Source of the DNA: Sinonovacula constricta
Lineage: Eukaryota > Mollusca > Bivalvia > Cardiida > Solecurtidae
Length of the DNA: 64,000 bases
Direction: 5' to 3'
Assembly (NCBI GenBank): GCA_007844125.1
Contig: CM017559.1
Coordinates: 31,843,926 to 31,907,925, forward strand
How positions within the stretch are numbered: the first letter of the stretch is position 1; each line of letters opens with the position of its first letter. Position numbers and translations under genes: made by a program. Shown one piece after another: positions 13,037 through 24,900 of the stretch. The notes below the pieces were generated by a model. It saw only the letters and a program-made list of their open reading frames with translations, ran no database searches and was not told the origin of the DNA.

Positions 13037-14272
13037 GACATTCCAAACTGTGGTATTCTGTCAATACAGGCTCATAGATTTATGGTTATTTTAGGTTATG
13101 CCTAAGCATTTAGATTGGGAATAATGTATACTGTCTGTTGCACTGTGATTTCTTTGGCTGTACTTTATAATATCTTCAGTATTCAGAAACTCAGTGATGC
13201 TGGCTGGCTTTAATTTGCTGTAAGGTTGTTCCTTTGGTGTTGAAGACAAAAACAAAAACCAACAGTTTTAGCACTTTGTTCTGCCATTTTCCTCCTTAAA
13301 GGTTCTCTGCCCGTTTGTTTAATGCAAAAAAAATAAGAGACAAATGGATGTGAAAGACTCTTTTACTACCATGATTGCAGTAAGTTCAGATAAATTTTAT
13401 GCTTGATGCACTTTTTAAATTTCCTAGATGTTGATTTTATATTTTTTATGAAGAAATGTACTGCATTACTAGCCCAGTAAAGTGGAAAAAGTAAACTTTG
13501 ACAAATCTTTCAAATAATATAATGAAGGTTTTCCAATAGATTCAATTGAAATGAACATTATTTACGAACGGCTGACATTTAGCATCTTTCTTGATGGACT
13601 AGTGGTTTATGTCCTGGGTTTACTCAATGCCTCTAGTTTGATCCCTGCATGCTACCAGTTTATATCTTATTCATATTTTTATATTTTACTAAAAGTATGG
13701 TGAAGTTATATATATTTAATTTTTGCATTTATTTTATGAAAATGAAGCTAAGTATTGTTTATGAATTTTAGAACTGCTGAAAAATTAGGACTAACTAACG
13801 GACAGGACCTTGAGTGTTTGTTATCTAAGATCATTAAGGGCTGTAGGTAGTGTTTGACGACCAGATATAAGTCCAGTTCCAGTATATAGTTTACTCACCA
13901 TATTTTTAACTAAGCCATGACAAAATTTAAGAGTCAGAGAGGACAATTGTTTGTTGTTTTTTTAGAAACAGCAAAGCAGTACAATTGATCTCTCAACAGC
14001 TATGCCCCAGAGAAATCCCTTTTCCCAGGACCCAACCAAATTAGAAGAAGCAATTCATTGGCACATGATCCCATTTTTTTTTTTAACATTGGACAGCACC
14101 GACAAATGGAGAAATTGTAATAGCAAGTTTTAAATTGGTCATGTTACTTGGCTTTTAAGCTTATGAGATGTGTATGAATTCATTATCGCATAGTACTGTA
14201 AGTAGGTCCAATACTTAGTCATTCTTTTGGGCAAAATGATGTTTCAATAAAAAGACCATCAAAGTGAAGAAA

Positions 14273-14588
14273 CCAGACCTGGTAGCGCAATCATTGGAGT
14301 GTCGACTCTAGGTACAGGAGGCCCTGGTTTCGATTCTGGGCAATGACATACCAAAGTCGTTAGAAATGGTAGTGGTTTATCTCCCTTGGTAATGGTCAAG
14401 CAAATATAAGGGAAGGTCCATGACTGGTTGGCTCAGTGTCAGGATAATATGACTGGGTGTGGTTTCATGCCAGGTGTTCACGGCATGTTATACACATTGA
14501 AGGCAGCACTATATCTGCTTCAAGTAGACACCATCTCCAGATAACTGAAATAATGTTGTTGGGATGAAAAAAACAATAAACAAACAAG
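14273..14588 (+). repeat. Full-length SINE-A
   Basis: Head CAGACCTGGTAGCGCAATCA, a damaged B box (GGTTTCGATTCTGG), the shared body and an AATAAACAAACAA tail. Confidence 0.8.
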
Positions 14589-15552
14589 GTGAGAAAACAA
14601 GCAGACACAATGTATTTTTCTTTTGGTACACATTCATATCCAAGCACAATACCTCATCATCGATATAACTGCATGACAATTTTCATCAATTAGAAACTTC
14701 ATTGTTCGCTGGAGTTGACCCCTGACCCTTAAGAAGGTGTGGCTTAACTGGCTTTGTCACTTAATCAGTTGTGATTATTATAAGAAGGTCCAGCTTTTAA
14801 AATTGTTGGAGAAAGACCCTTGGCGGATTTCTGGATAGAACCGTGGACACAATGCAGGTAAGCTGGCAGAATTCTCTTCCTGACGGGACTTGAACCCACA
14901 CAGTTAGAGATGACGGGGACTTAAAGGAGGTACAAAACAGCAACATTACCAACTTGGTTATTGTCCACCCATTGAGACGTAGTGTGAGAGTTAGAAAAAA
15001 AAAGGAAGAAGAATCTGTAAGCTTTGCCAGACAAGAAACAATGAGAAAGGAAGATTGGGTGAGTGCTGAGGAAATTGAAATACAACAGAAGGAGAAAGAA
15101 TCCTGAGGGATAGAATTAGTGAAAAAACAAGAAGACTAAAAAAAGCAAAAGGAGAGAGAGAGAGTGACTATCCTGCAGGTGCACTATTTTGACAGCAAGG
15201 CTTTCTGAGAAATTACTGCACTCACAGTGTTTTAATTATTCAGTATGTAGTGCTGTGTTGCAGTCCTCTGGTAGTCTAAATCTGTTAACAATATTTGATT
15301 GTGTGGAAGCTTGTGCAGAAGACAGATGTTTGTCATGTGATCTCAATCCTTGGGTCCCAGGGAAGATAGAGCAACAGATTTAGGATGAGATTTTGTCAAG
15401 ATTTGACTTCATGCAAAACATTGTCTCTTAACCATCTAAGCACTTATAAATAAGGTTTAGGCAAATAGCATAGATCTGGTAACTTGTTAATTTTTGCTTT
15501 TATGTTTTTATCGATTTCATAATCACTTTTTCATTGTGTTTGGCTAAATGTT

Positions 15553-15745
15553 AAACAACTCCTCAGCCCCTTGCTTTGTGGGTTTGAGTCCAGGGGCGAG
15601 AATTTTCATGTGGGGAGGTTTTCCATCGAACCTGCGGTGCGCCGTTTGTTCTACCCAGATATAACGGGTCTTCCTCTACCAATAACAAGCTGGACGTCGC
15701 CAATACAACCATAATTGCGTTAGTGCCATGTTACAAAAAACAAAT
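15553..15745 (+). repeat. SINE-B copy, 60 bp before the first visible ASH1 exon
   Basis: ACTCCTCAGCCCCTTGCTTT, B-box GGGTTTGAGTCCA, GTGGGGAGGTTTTCCATCGA, GGTGCGCCG and AGCTGGACGTCGCCAATACA. Confidence 0.75.
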
Positions 15746-15804
15746 ATAAAAAAATATATTAAAATCGCATAACAAATGATAACCTTGTCGAGTTTTTTTT
15801 GCAG

Positions 15805-15940
15805 AAAAGGAAAGGACCGGGAAGTAACCACCTCATATTTCACCTTTGATCTCCCTGTTCACTATGGCAACCACCTCCTGAAGAACACCACGGAATACCA
15901 GCTGCCCTACGATGTATGGTGGCTGCACTTTAATGATATG
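15805..15940 (+). CDS. ASH1L: ASH1 exon (pre-AWS segment with FxLP-like motif)
   Basis: First coding exon visible. It follows a TTTTTTTTGCAG acceptor and ends at ATG|GTAACT. It begins with the last base of a split codon, then codes 45 residues. FDLP at residues 14-17 fits the FxLP consensus by which MRG-domain proteins such as MRG15 (a known ASH1 partner and activator) bind their ligands. That it is the MRG15 site is inference. It ends in [11 protein letters not shown], conserved-looking sequence just before the AWS domain. Confidence 0.85.
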
Positions 15941-18900
15941 GTAACTTCTTACTTATGAATAATATATTGTAATTCAAGGCTCGCAGAATAAGGTCCATAC
16001 AAATTTAATAAGAAATAACTTGTGGCTTAGTGAATAGATATAAAATATATATATATTAAAGTACTATGTATTAATGTTTCACCAAATTGACAGCAACAAT
16101 ATCTCATCATTACTATTTTTACCATCTATAAGCAGCAATATCTCATTACTGTCCATGTTGGCATTCAAGTAGAAAATCCTTTTTGAATCAGTCAAAAAGA
16201 GACAATGTCTTCCCTTCATTCGTTACTATTTTCGCATTTTAACTAACACTTGTGCAACATATCATAAATATTCACTTATTTTTACCTTCTTGTTAATACT
16301 GTCAAACAGTAATAAAGAGCAAGTTGAACAGTAAAGAAGAGCATATCACTTTTTTTGCATTATTTTCCCATACAGTGGCGCCTTGCCTAGCATAATTGTC
16401 ATAGGGGTCTCATCTTTAAACAGTATTTCCTAAAAAAAACTCTTGACAGTCTACATCTCTGCAAGTTCCTGACAGACAGATTTATCTTATTCTCTCTTGG
16501 CTATTTCAGCTCCCAAAGAAGGGGGATGGGCAGCAGTATAGACGGATTAGAAACAGTAAGTACACAGCCTTATTAGGAGAGGAGCATACAATACCTGTCC
16601 TTAAACTGCCACAATTGTAAACAACCCATTCTGACATGAATGTACGTGTTCGCTGTATCATTCAAATTCTCATTTAAATTTAAAGGTAATAATCAATTAT
16701 TTGCTGATTCAAACTTTCAACTTATTTTCGAAATTACTTTTTTGAATGTAAGAAATTTTACTTCACATTGTGCAGATGCAGATCAGACAGTGATAGCTGA
16801 CTGATCTAGATCAACAAATTTTAATTCAATATACTTGTGCTTTGTAGTGTTAGGAGTTAATTATGTAAATTAATCTTTATACCTTTTAGTTTAATTACAT
16901 GCAAATAATTTAATGAACTTTAATTTGCCTGATTTGTCTGATTTTGTCTGATCTCTGTATTTTTAAAAATGAACTTTCATCTGAATAAAGATAAATATGA
17001 AAGATTTTCTCAGAGTCAATTCTAACTTCTGTACAAGGTGCTTGTGTATGCTCTTTTATAAACATCCTTCTTAAAGCTTTACAATGAATTTTTATAACAA
17101 TGAAGTCACACTATTATTTAGATAATTTTATTATATGTAAGTACATTTTTCCAATTTTTAATACCTCTTGTAATTATTTACTAAATATAATGTTGACTAT
17201 TCAGTTAAAAAAAAAAAAATTGTATTGCATTGGTAATGCACCTAAGATCTCTATCAAGATCTTTTGTATATAGTTTGTGCTATTTATAGATAAATAATAA
17301 TTTTATTAATAAACTAATCAATTTAGCAGTAAAGCCCTTTAGGATTTGATTTATTGATTTTAGATAGTTGTAGATGGTTTAAGCTTTTCGTTTATCAATT
17401 ATCTTATTAATCAGTTAATTGATTTTACAGCTTCGATCTGTCCGATCAACCATTTGTTGATAGCTGATAGTCATTTAATTATTTATCTTCTTCCTGACAT
17501 CTACAAAGACCATTTCTCAGTTGAGATTTTGCTTAAACTCAGGTTTTGTCTCCAGAATTCATAAAATGATATTTTGTTGCCATTTCTTATTTTTATATAC
17601 ATCAATTTGAGAAGGTTGTGGTATTAACTATTAGGATAATAAAATGAAATGTTCAACCTGCACTAAGAAAGTAACGATGAAAAAAAATAATTGGAGCTTG
17701 TGAAAAATCACAAGTTGGGTCATTGTGCAGTATAAATGTATGCTAAGATCTCTAGATTAACAATTTGTAGATGTTGTTATAAATTCATTAATTAGTCCCC
17801 TACCGGTGTTTACACCGGAGGGGACTATAGGTTTACCCTCCGTCAGTCTGTCCGCTAAAAATCTTGATCCTTTGATAACTTAAAAACTATTAAAGCTAGG
17901 CGCATGAAACTTGGTATGTTAATAGGTAGCAATGTGTACAAAATGCACGCGCAACATTTGGGTCGCTACCTTGAAGGTCAAGGACACAGCATGACCTTGA
18001 AGCAAAATTGTGTTCGGCCCATAACTTCGTTATTTGAAGTCAGATTTAAAAACTATTTCACAGAAATGATCACAATATTGAGATGACGTGTCGCGAGCAT
18101 GATTTGGGTCGCTACCTTGAAGGTCAAGGTCACAGCATGACCTTGAAGCAAAAATTGTGTCCGGCCCATAACTTTGTTTTTTGAAGTCGGATTTTAGAAC
18201 TATTTCACAGAAATGATCACCATATTGAGATGACATGTCGCGAGGACGATTTGGGTAGCTACCATGTAGGTCAAGGTCACAGCATGCCCTTGAAGCAAAA
18301 TCGTGTCCGGCCCATAACTTCGTTATTTGAAGTCGCATTTTAAAACTATTTCACAGAAATGATCACCATATTGTGATGACATGTCTCGAGCAAGATTTGG
18401 GTCGTACCTTGAAGGTCAAGGTCACATCATGACCGTGAAGCAAAATTGTGTCCGGCCCATTACTTTGTTATTTGAAGTCAGATTTTACAACTATTTCACA
18501 GAAATGATCACCATATTGACATGACGTGTTGCGAACAACATTTGGGTCGATACCCTGAAGGTCAAGGTCACAGCATAACCTTGCAGCAAAATCGTGTCCG
18601 GCATATAACTTTTTGAGGGACCGGTAGAGGACTACTGTATTGCCTGCAATACTATCAAATGCTTGTTTATTGTTATTCTGTTTCAGACATCTGTAAGAAT
18701 GTCTGGCCAGTGGGTAGTTCTTTAATTACATTCATGCATTTTCCAGATTGACCATTTTTAGATGTTAGATATTCATTAATCATTATTCTGTTTCAGACAT
18801 CTATGTAGATGCACGGCCTGTTTGCAGATATGAGGCCCACTCATGCAACTGTAAAGCTCCACCATGTCCACATGAGAAGGGCTGTGGGGAAGACTGCCTC

Positions 18901-21900
18901 AACAGGTAAATTATATCATCATACCCTAGTGCTTGGTTGTTTGTTAACCTGATAGTTTTTGGTGTCTGCTGTGACATAGGGGTTATGAGTTTATTGACAA
19001 CTTTTAACTCCCTAGCCCCTCACTGCATGGGTTCAAGTCCCAATTGGGCCATTCTTTTAGTTGTCAGTCTGCCAGGTAATTTGCCGGTGGTTCTACCCAG
19101 AAATTTGTCTGGGTCACCTCCACCACAAAGTGGCTAGATTGTGCCTATGTAAACATGTAATTGTTAGTGCAGTGTATTGACAATCAAATCAACTCATCTT
19201 TTACAGTTTTTTCCCCTTCTATGGCATATGTATGCAATTCTTATATGCCGGGGAATATAACTGCCAGCTAACTGCTTGAGTACCATACGAGCTAAATCTG
19301 TAGTTGTTTGTTTTTCCCTCCAGTTGTCATTATAGTGGATAAACTGTCATTTTCTACTTGTCTTAGTGGTACTTATACCAAATACCATTGCATGTAGCAA
19401 GTTTTAACGAATTTAACAAGGCTTCAAGTTTGTATCACCTTCGATACAATTTTTCCACCCACTTTTAGGGGAAAAAAAATCATTTTAAAGCTTTGTAAAC
19501 ACAGAATCCTACAAAATTCGGGTGACAAGCTAGCACTATTTGCCCAAGTAAATAAAAAGTGACTACAAGTGTTTACCAAATAAAAGAGTGGCATTTGTTG
19601 ATGACAATCATGTATGTTGCCTGTTGTTGTATGTATATATGGGCATACAGCAAGCAGTTGATAACTTTAGAAGCGCTTGTCTCATTGCTGTGGAGAGATT
19701 AATGTGTTGTTATTCTATTTTTACATCATAAATGAATACATTACATTACATCATAAATATGTGTAAGGTGTAACCTCTTGATAATAAAGTAAGTTGTGCT
19801 GGATTTGACTCCTGCAAAGATGTTAAGTATACTATATTTTCATTTTAAAGTTGTTCAAACTTTTGATACCAGCTAAATAAAGCAAAGCTAGCTATGCTAT
19901 TGCCTTTCATAACTACTTTTATGCACCATGACCAGAAATCAAATGTGCGTGTGGTGCGGGTGTGGTGTGGATGTATGTACCATAAACTTTGTATTTAATG
20001 CCCCCAGGAGCATTACAATTTCTTAAAGGGGGTGTTAATTAAAATTCAGTTACTTTTTCAAGTTTAAGAAGTTAAGTGTAATTTAGTTAAAGGTGAAGTT
20101 AATACTGTTATTCATAGGATTATCAGATTATTGAAGACTTCATGTGGACAGATGGTGAATAGAGACAGTTTTATTATAAAAACATGTTTTTAAATACTTT
20201 GTTCCCTCATTTTTTTTTCTCTGAAATTGTCGGGGGGTATTAGGGTGGGTTATTAGAGAGAGGGCATTTATAACGAAGTTTATGGTACGTATAGTCAGGT
20301 TTCCTAAGACTGTCAAAATTTCTATAGTCCTATAGATTTACATTAGTATAAAAAACAAAACCTGAATGTTAACAGACTGATCTACACCGAGTGCTCCCAG
20401 GATCTGTGCCCCGTAGGAGACCAGTGCTCCAACCAGTGTATACAGAGACACCAGTTCGCTCCAGGCCTGCAAAAGTTCCTCACGAAAGACCGAGGCTTCG
20501 GTGTTAAGACTACCAAACCAATTAAAGCTGGTATGTTTTAAAACTTAAATGATTTTAGTGTCACAAAGTATCTTAGTAGAAAATAATGCCTTCAAAACCA
20601 GCAAATCAAATGGAAGTCATGTGTTGCAGCAATTTTTCATTTCAAAACTTATAAATTTAAATGTTGTAAAAGGTCTTAGTATATAGTTTGGGCGTTAATA
20701 TCACCAAATCCATTTGTTTTTATGTTTCATGCAGTTATTTTTCGAAACCTTCTAAGTACTTTTATAGCAGTTGTTGTCAAACTGTTTTAAGCAAAAAAAG
20801 ATTGGCAAGTAAGCTGATTTGAAATATTTCAAAATTGAACGTGCACAGAGAGTACTTTATTTTAGTACTTTTTTTTCTGATGTATGTATATATCCAATTC
20901 AGCGCATTTATGTAATTTTATTACAGTGTGACTGGCACACATACACATACAAATTTCAACTTACCAATGTTAATACTTTTTGATGGGTTTCATCAGCATT
21001 TTTTTTTTTTTAAATTGGGCTCGAAAAGGGTCACATGCAAATGTTTTGATCAGTTCTTGGTTCTTGCTGTTTTACAGTGATTTGTGCCACAGTAGTTGTT
21101 AAGTTAAAAAAATAATAAAGTTCTATGTGTGGAAACTCAGGTTAAAAGAATTAATTAATTGGCCTTTAAAGTGTAGCTGCAGTATTTTTTTAGACTAATA
21201 GGTCATTTTTTCCTCCCTTTATTAGTATAACAGATTGCTTCTATTACTTTTTATGGTAACACAGCTAGATAAACTAGTCTGGGAATGCCCAGATGGTAAG
21301 GATATAGCAGAGATTTATGTATATTGCTCTTAACATGGCTTGTGCTGGTGTATTCTCTAACCTATTATAGTAAATTGTTTATTAATGTGTCTTTATTGGA
21401 GAGCACAGACATTGCTTATTGATTCTAGCCATGCAGGTCAGGAGAGAAAAGATGTTTTTCCAAAGTAAGATGTGATTTCATTGGCTTTATTTAATGTCTG
21501 TGACACGGGCTCATTTAAGTGTAGGGTGATTTTTTTACATTAAGCGTACATGAGAACAATATTTTTAACACGCACTCATGGACAAACACCCTTTAATTTG
21601 GGGGTGGGAGGTATACTGGAAACAGACTGTCTCTGTCCATTGACACCATTTTGTCAGGGCTTTTACATTTTTGCATCAGTTTTGATTAAGTTTGACTATT
21701 ATCTGTAACATAATAACTTCTGTACCTGCTATTTTAGTATCAATCAGATTAAAATTGCAGAAGTTAAGTGCCCCTTTCAATAGTATTTCAGAGGTTGATA
21801 TTAGAGCGGAGCGGTATATGAACTTGGGGGTACTTGTTAGCCATTGAAAAAAAAAAAGTGGAAAGACAATAAACCAAGCATAATAAATAATGATTAAGGG

Positions 21901-24900
21901 ATACTTAAACAGTGTCAAGTTACTGATAGGTATGGCAGTTTTTAATACAATAACCAATCCATTTGTTTTATTAATATTTTTCAGGAAATACAATAAATGA
22001 ATATTAAGTGGTTGGTTGAATTTATGAGGCAGATCTCTTCACAAATTCTTTGCAATAAGTTAATGATATCTTTGTTTTTAATTTGTAAATGATGAATCAT
22101 CTGTAGCTCAGCATTAAGTTACAGAGTTAATGTGCCCAACATATGTGTGGATTTACGTCCACACTTAAGATCTTTCAAATTTAGGTGACAATTATCCTCG
22201 ATGAGACCTCCCAACTGACCAGTTTGTTTGTTTGAAAGACAACATTCTGACCATTATTGTATCTTGACTGCCATTTATACTGTTTTTTTTTTTGAGAAAA
22301 AAACCTTAAGAAGGTGCGAAGTTGGAGCGCTGCACAGACCCGGTTTAAGCACCCCTCTCTGTCCTTTTGCCAATTGACCATTTGGTAACTGTTGGTTTTT
22401 TCGTTATGTGTGTTTCAGTATATTTGTCACTTTTGCATTAACTCTGTGAGCCAATGTTTAGTGGTAGTTCAAGTTTTAGTTTTAATATCTGTGGTAATTC
22501 TTTTCAGACCTTTCCTAATTTTCCAATTTATATTTATAAATTTGTTTCTTTTCTCCAGGCGAGTTGATCACAGAGTACCTGGGAGAGGTGGTGAGTATGC
22601 AGGAATTCCGGCGACGTATGACAGAGGAGTACTCCCAGGAGTGTCATCATTACTGCCTCAACCTAGACAGTGGCACAGTGATAGATGGATACCGCATGGG
22701 CAACATTGCCCGATTTGTCAACCACTCGTGTGAACCCAATTGTGAGATGCAGAAATGGTGAGCAGGGCTTAAAAATGTGTAAACATGAGTTGTGAGGACT
22801 AGCTGCAGTATAAGGATCACTTTGCCCATCTGTTATCACAAAAACAGGCAATGAGTGCAATATAGCACTGTCTAACAATCTAGGCAGTGTTCACAACTGT
22901 CTTTACTCATACTAAAGTCATACATGAGAACTTTTTCTGAGGCCAAAGTGGGAGATTTCCACTTGCAAAGTGGTAGATTTGTTTTTTTATGTAGAAAAAG
23001 ATGGAAGTTATCTATTTCCAGGTTGGGAGATTTCTAAAAGTTTATAAAATATCCCTCATTTTCAAATAATTTTAAACCTTAAAAATGGAAGTCCCTTCAA
23101 AAGTGTGTATGTATAGTACGAGTTTATGCAGAAATTATGCCCTAATTCCCCAAAGTAGTGGAAAGGTATTGTTACATGAATTTGATATAGAGAACTGTTG
23201 GATGCAACCTTTAAGATGTGTGGTAAATTGCCTTGTGTCAAACTCTTTGAGTAAAATGTTTTAGTTTTCTGAGGTAAATTATTGTATAATTAAAACAATA
23301 TTCTATTAAATCATTAATAATGTCAGTTCAACAGTTCACTAGTAGGTGTAAAATTCACGTTTTCAAAAAGTTCCAATTGAAACGCCTTAATTCTCTTAGT
23401 ATTTTAAATTGAGTTGAAAAAAGTAACATATTTTTGCATTTTTGTCTTTTAGGAATGTTAACGGAACCTACCACATGTGCCTGTTTGCCTTACACAACAT
23501 TGAGCCCGGTACAGAACTTGTATATGACTACAACTTCCAGTCCTTCAATCATGAGTCTCAGGTAGGTACACTCTGTGTTCTTGGAGGCAGCGTTGTATGA
23601 CCTATCACATGTAGGTAGGCTTTGAAATACAAAATACCTAGTCCTGGAGAAGTGAGTGCCCGTGTCTGAGTGGTTGGAGTTGCTTTTAACCTCCATAACC
23701 CCTCATCACATGGGTTTGACTCCCAGTCAGGGCAGGACCTTTCATGTTGGTAGTTTTCCAGCTAACCTGCAGTAAGGTGCTGGTTCTACCCAGACATAAA
23801 TAAGGGGTTTTCCTCCACTAATAATTGGCTGGATGTTGCCATTATGACATGATTGGGTTGGTGCCTTGTAAAGAAAGGTAAAAAACAAAGTAGTGTTGGT
23901 TACATTTTTTAGTTGCCTATGACAATCTCTGCATGACTAAGCTAACTATTGATTGATCATACTTGTGAAAAACACATGGACTGCATCCTGTGAACAATTG
24001 TATAGTTTTCACATCATGGTATTAACCTCTTGGACACTTTTTTGATCTTTGAAAGGAAAAAATGGTAGGTTACCTCTGGAAAGAATCCTAACAGGATCTG
24101 CACTATTTGCTTCAGTCAGTACATCAAAGCACCTTGGCATAAATTGCAAGCAAATAAAGAATAATAGGTCAAGGTATAATTAACAACATGGCAGCTTGTT
24201 GGTTAAGTTCTTTTCTGTGTTAGTTAAAATTTAATGTATTAATATTGAAAAGTTCTGGGTGATGATGAAGAAAATATTTACTGAAAATCACCTGGATCTA
24301 TTTTGTTGCAGCAACTGTGTCGCTGCGGCAGCGAGTCATGTCAGGGTATTATCGGAGGCCGGAGGGCAGCCAAGGCAGCTGAGGAGAAACGTCACGGCAA
24401 GAAAGGCAAACATCTCAAGGATAAACGAAAGTCCAAACACAAGGACCGGGGAATGGATAAATCCAAGGTAGGCTCAAGTTGGAAAATCATAAATGTTATG
24501 ATGTTAAGTAATACAGCCCAATTTAAAAGGATACAGAATGCAGATATCATCAAGAGTTGACTGGTAAATTAATATGTAACTCTTTTTACTTATTAAGATT
24601 TTTTTGTGAAAACAGAATTTAGGAACATTTTATGTTTGTCAGGTTTATTATACTGGGTATAGCTAATAATGGTTGACTTTCAGGATAAAATTTACAAAAA
24701 CTGCACCAGCTACAGCTTGCTGAATGAAATAAGCGGCTCAAAAGTTTACAAATTAAAAAAGAAAGTACAATGATTTTTCAACGCTCAGGATCTTAGAAGC
24801 CCATTGGGCTAGTAAATTGCAAATTTTTACTAGCCTGAGAGAAAACTTACTAGTTTTTTGGCTGTTGGGCTAGCGCTAATTTCAACCACTGTCTTTAGTT

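Noticed and set aside
12280..13038. 252-codon ORF (and overlapping ORFs on both strands) in 11.8-13.0 kb
   Set aside because: It is translation of a stop-free minisatellite. Several frames on both strands stay open and nothing resembles a domain.
18030..18338. 102-codon minus-strand ORF with internal repeats
   Set aside because: It is the tandem core of the 17.8 kb element, not a repeat protein gene.
22392..22733. 113-codon ORF over the SET exon
   Set aside because: Wrong frame; the SET protein is in the frame of 22559-22757.
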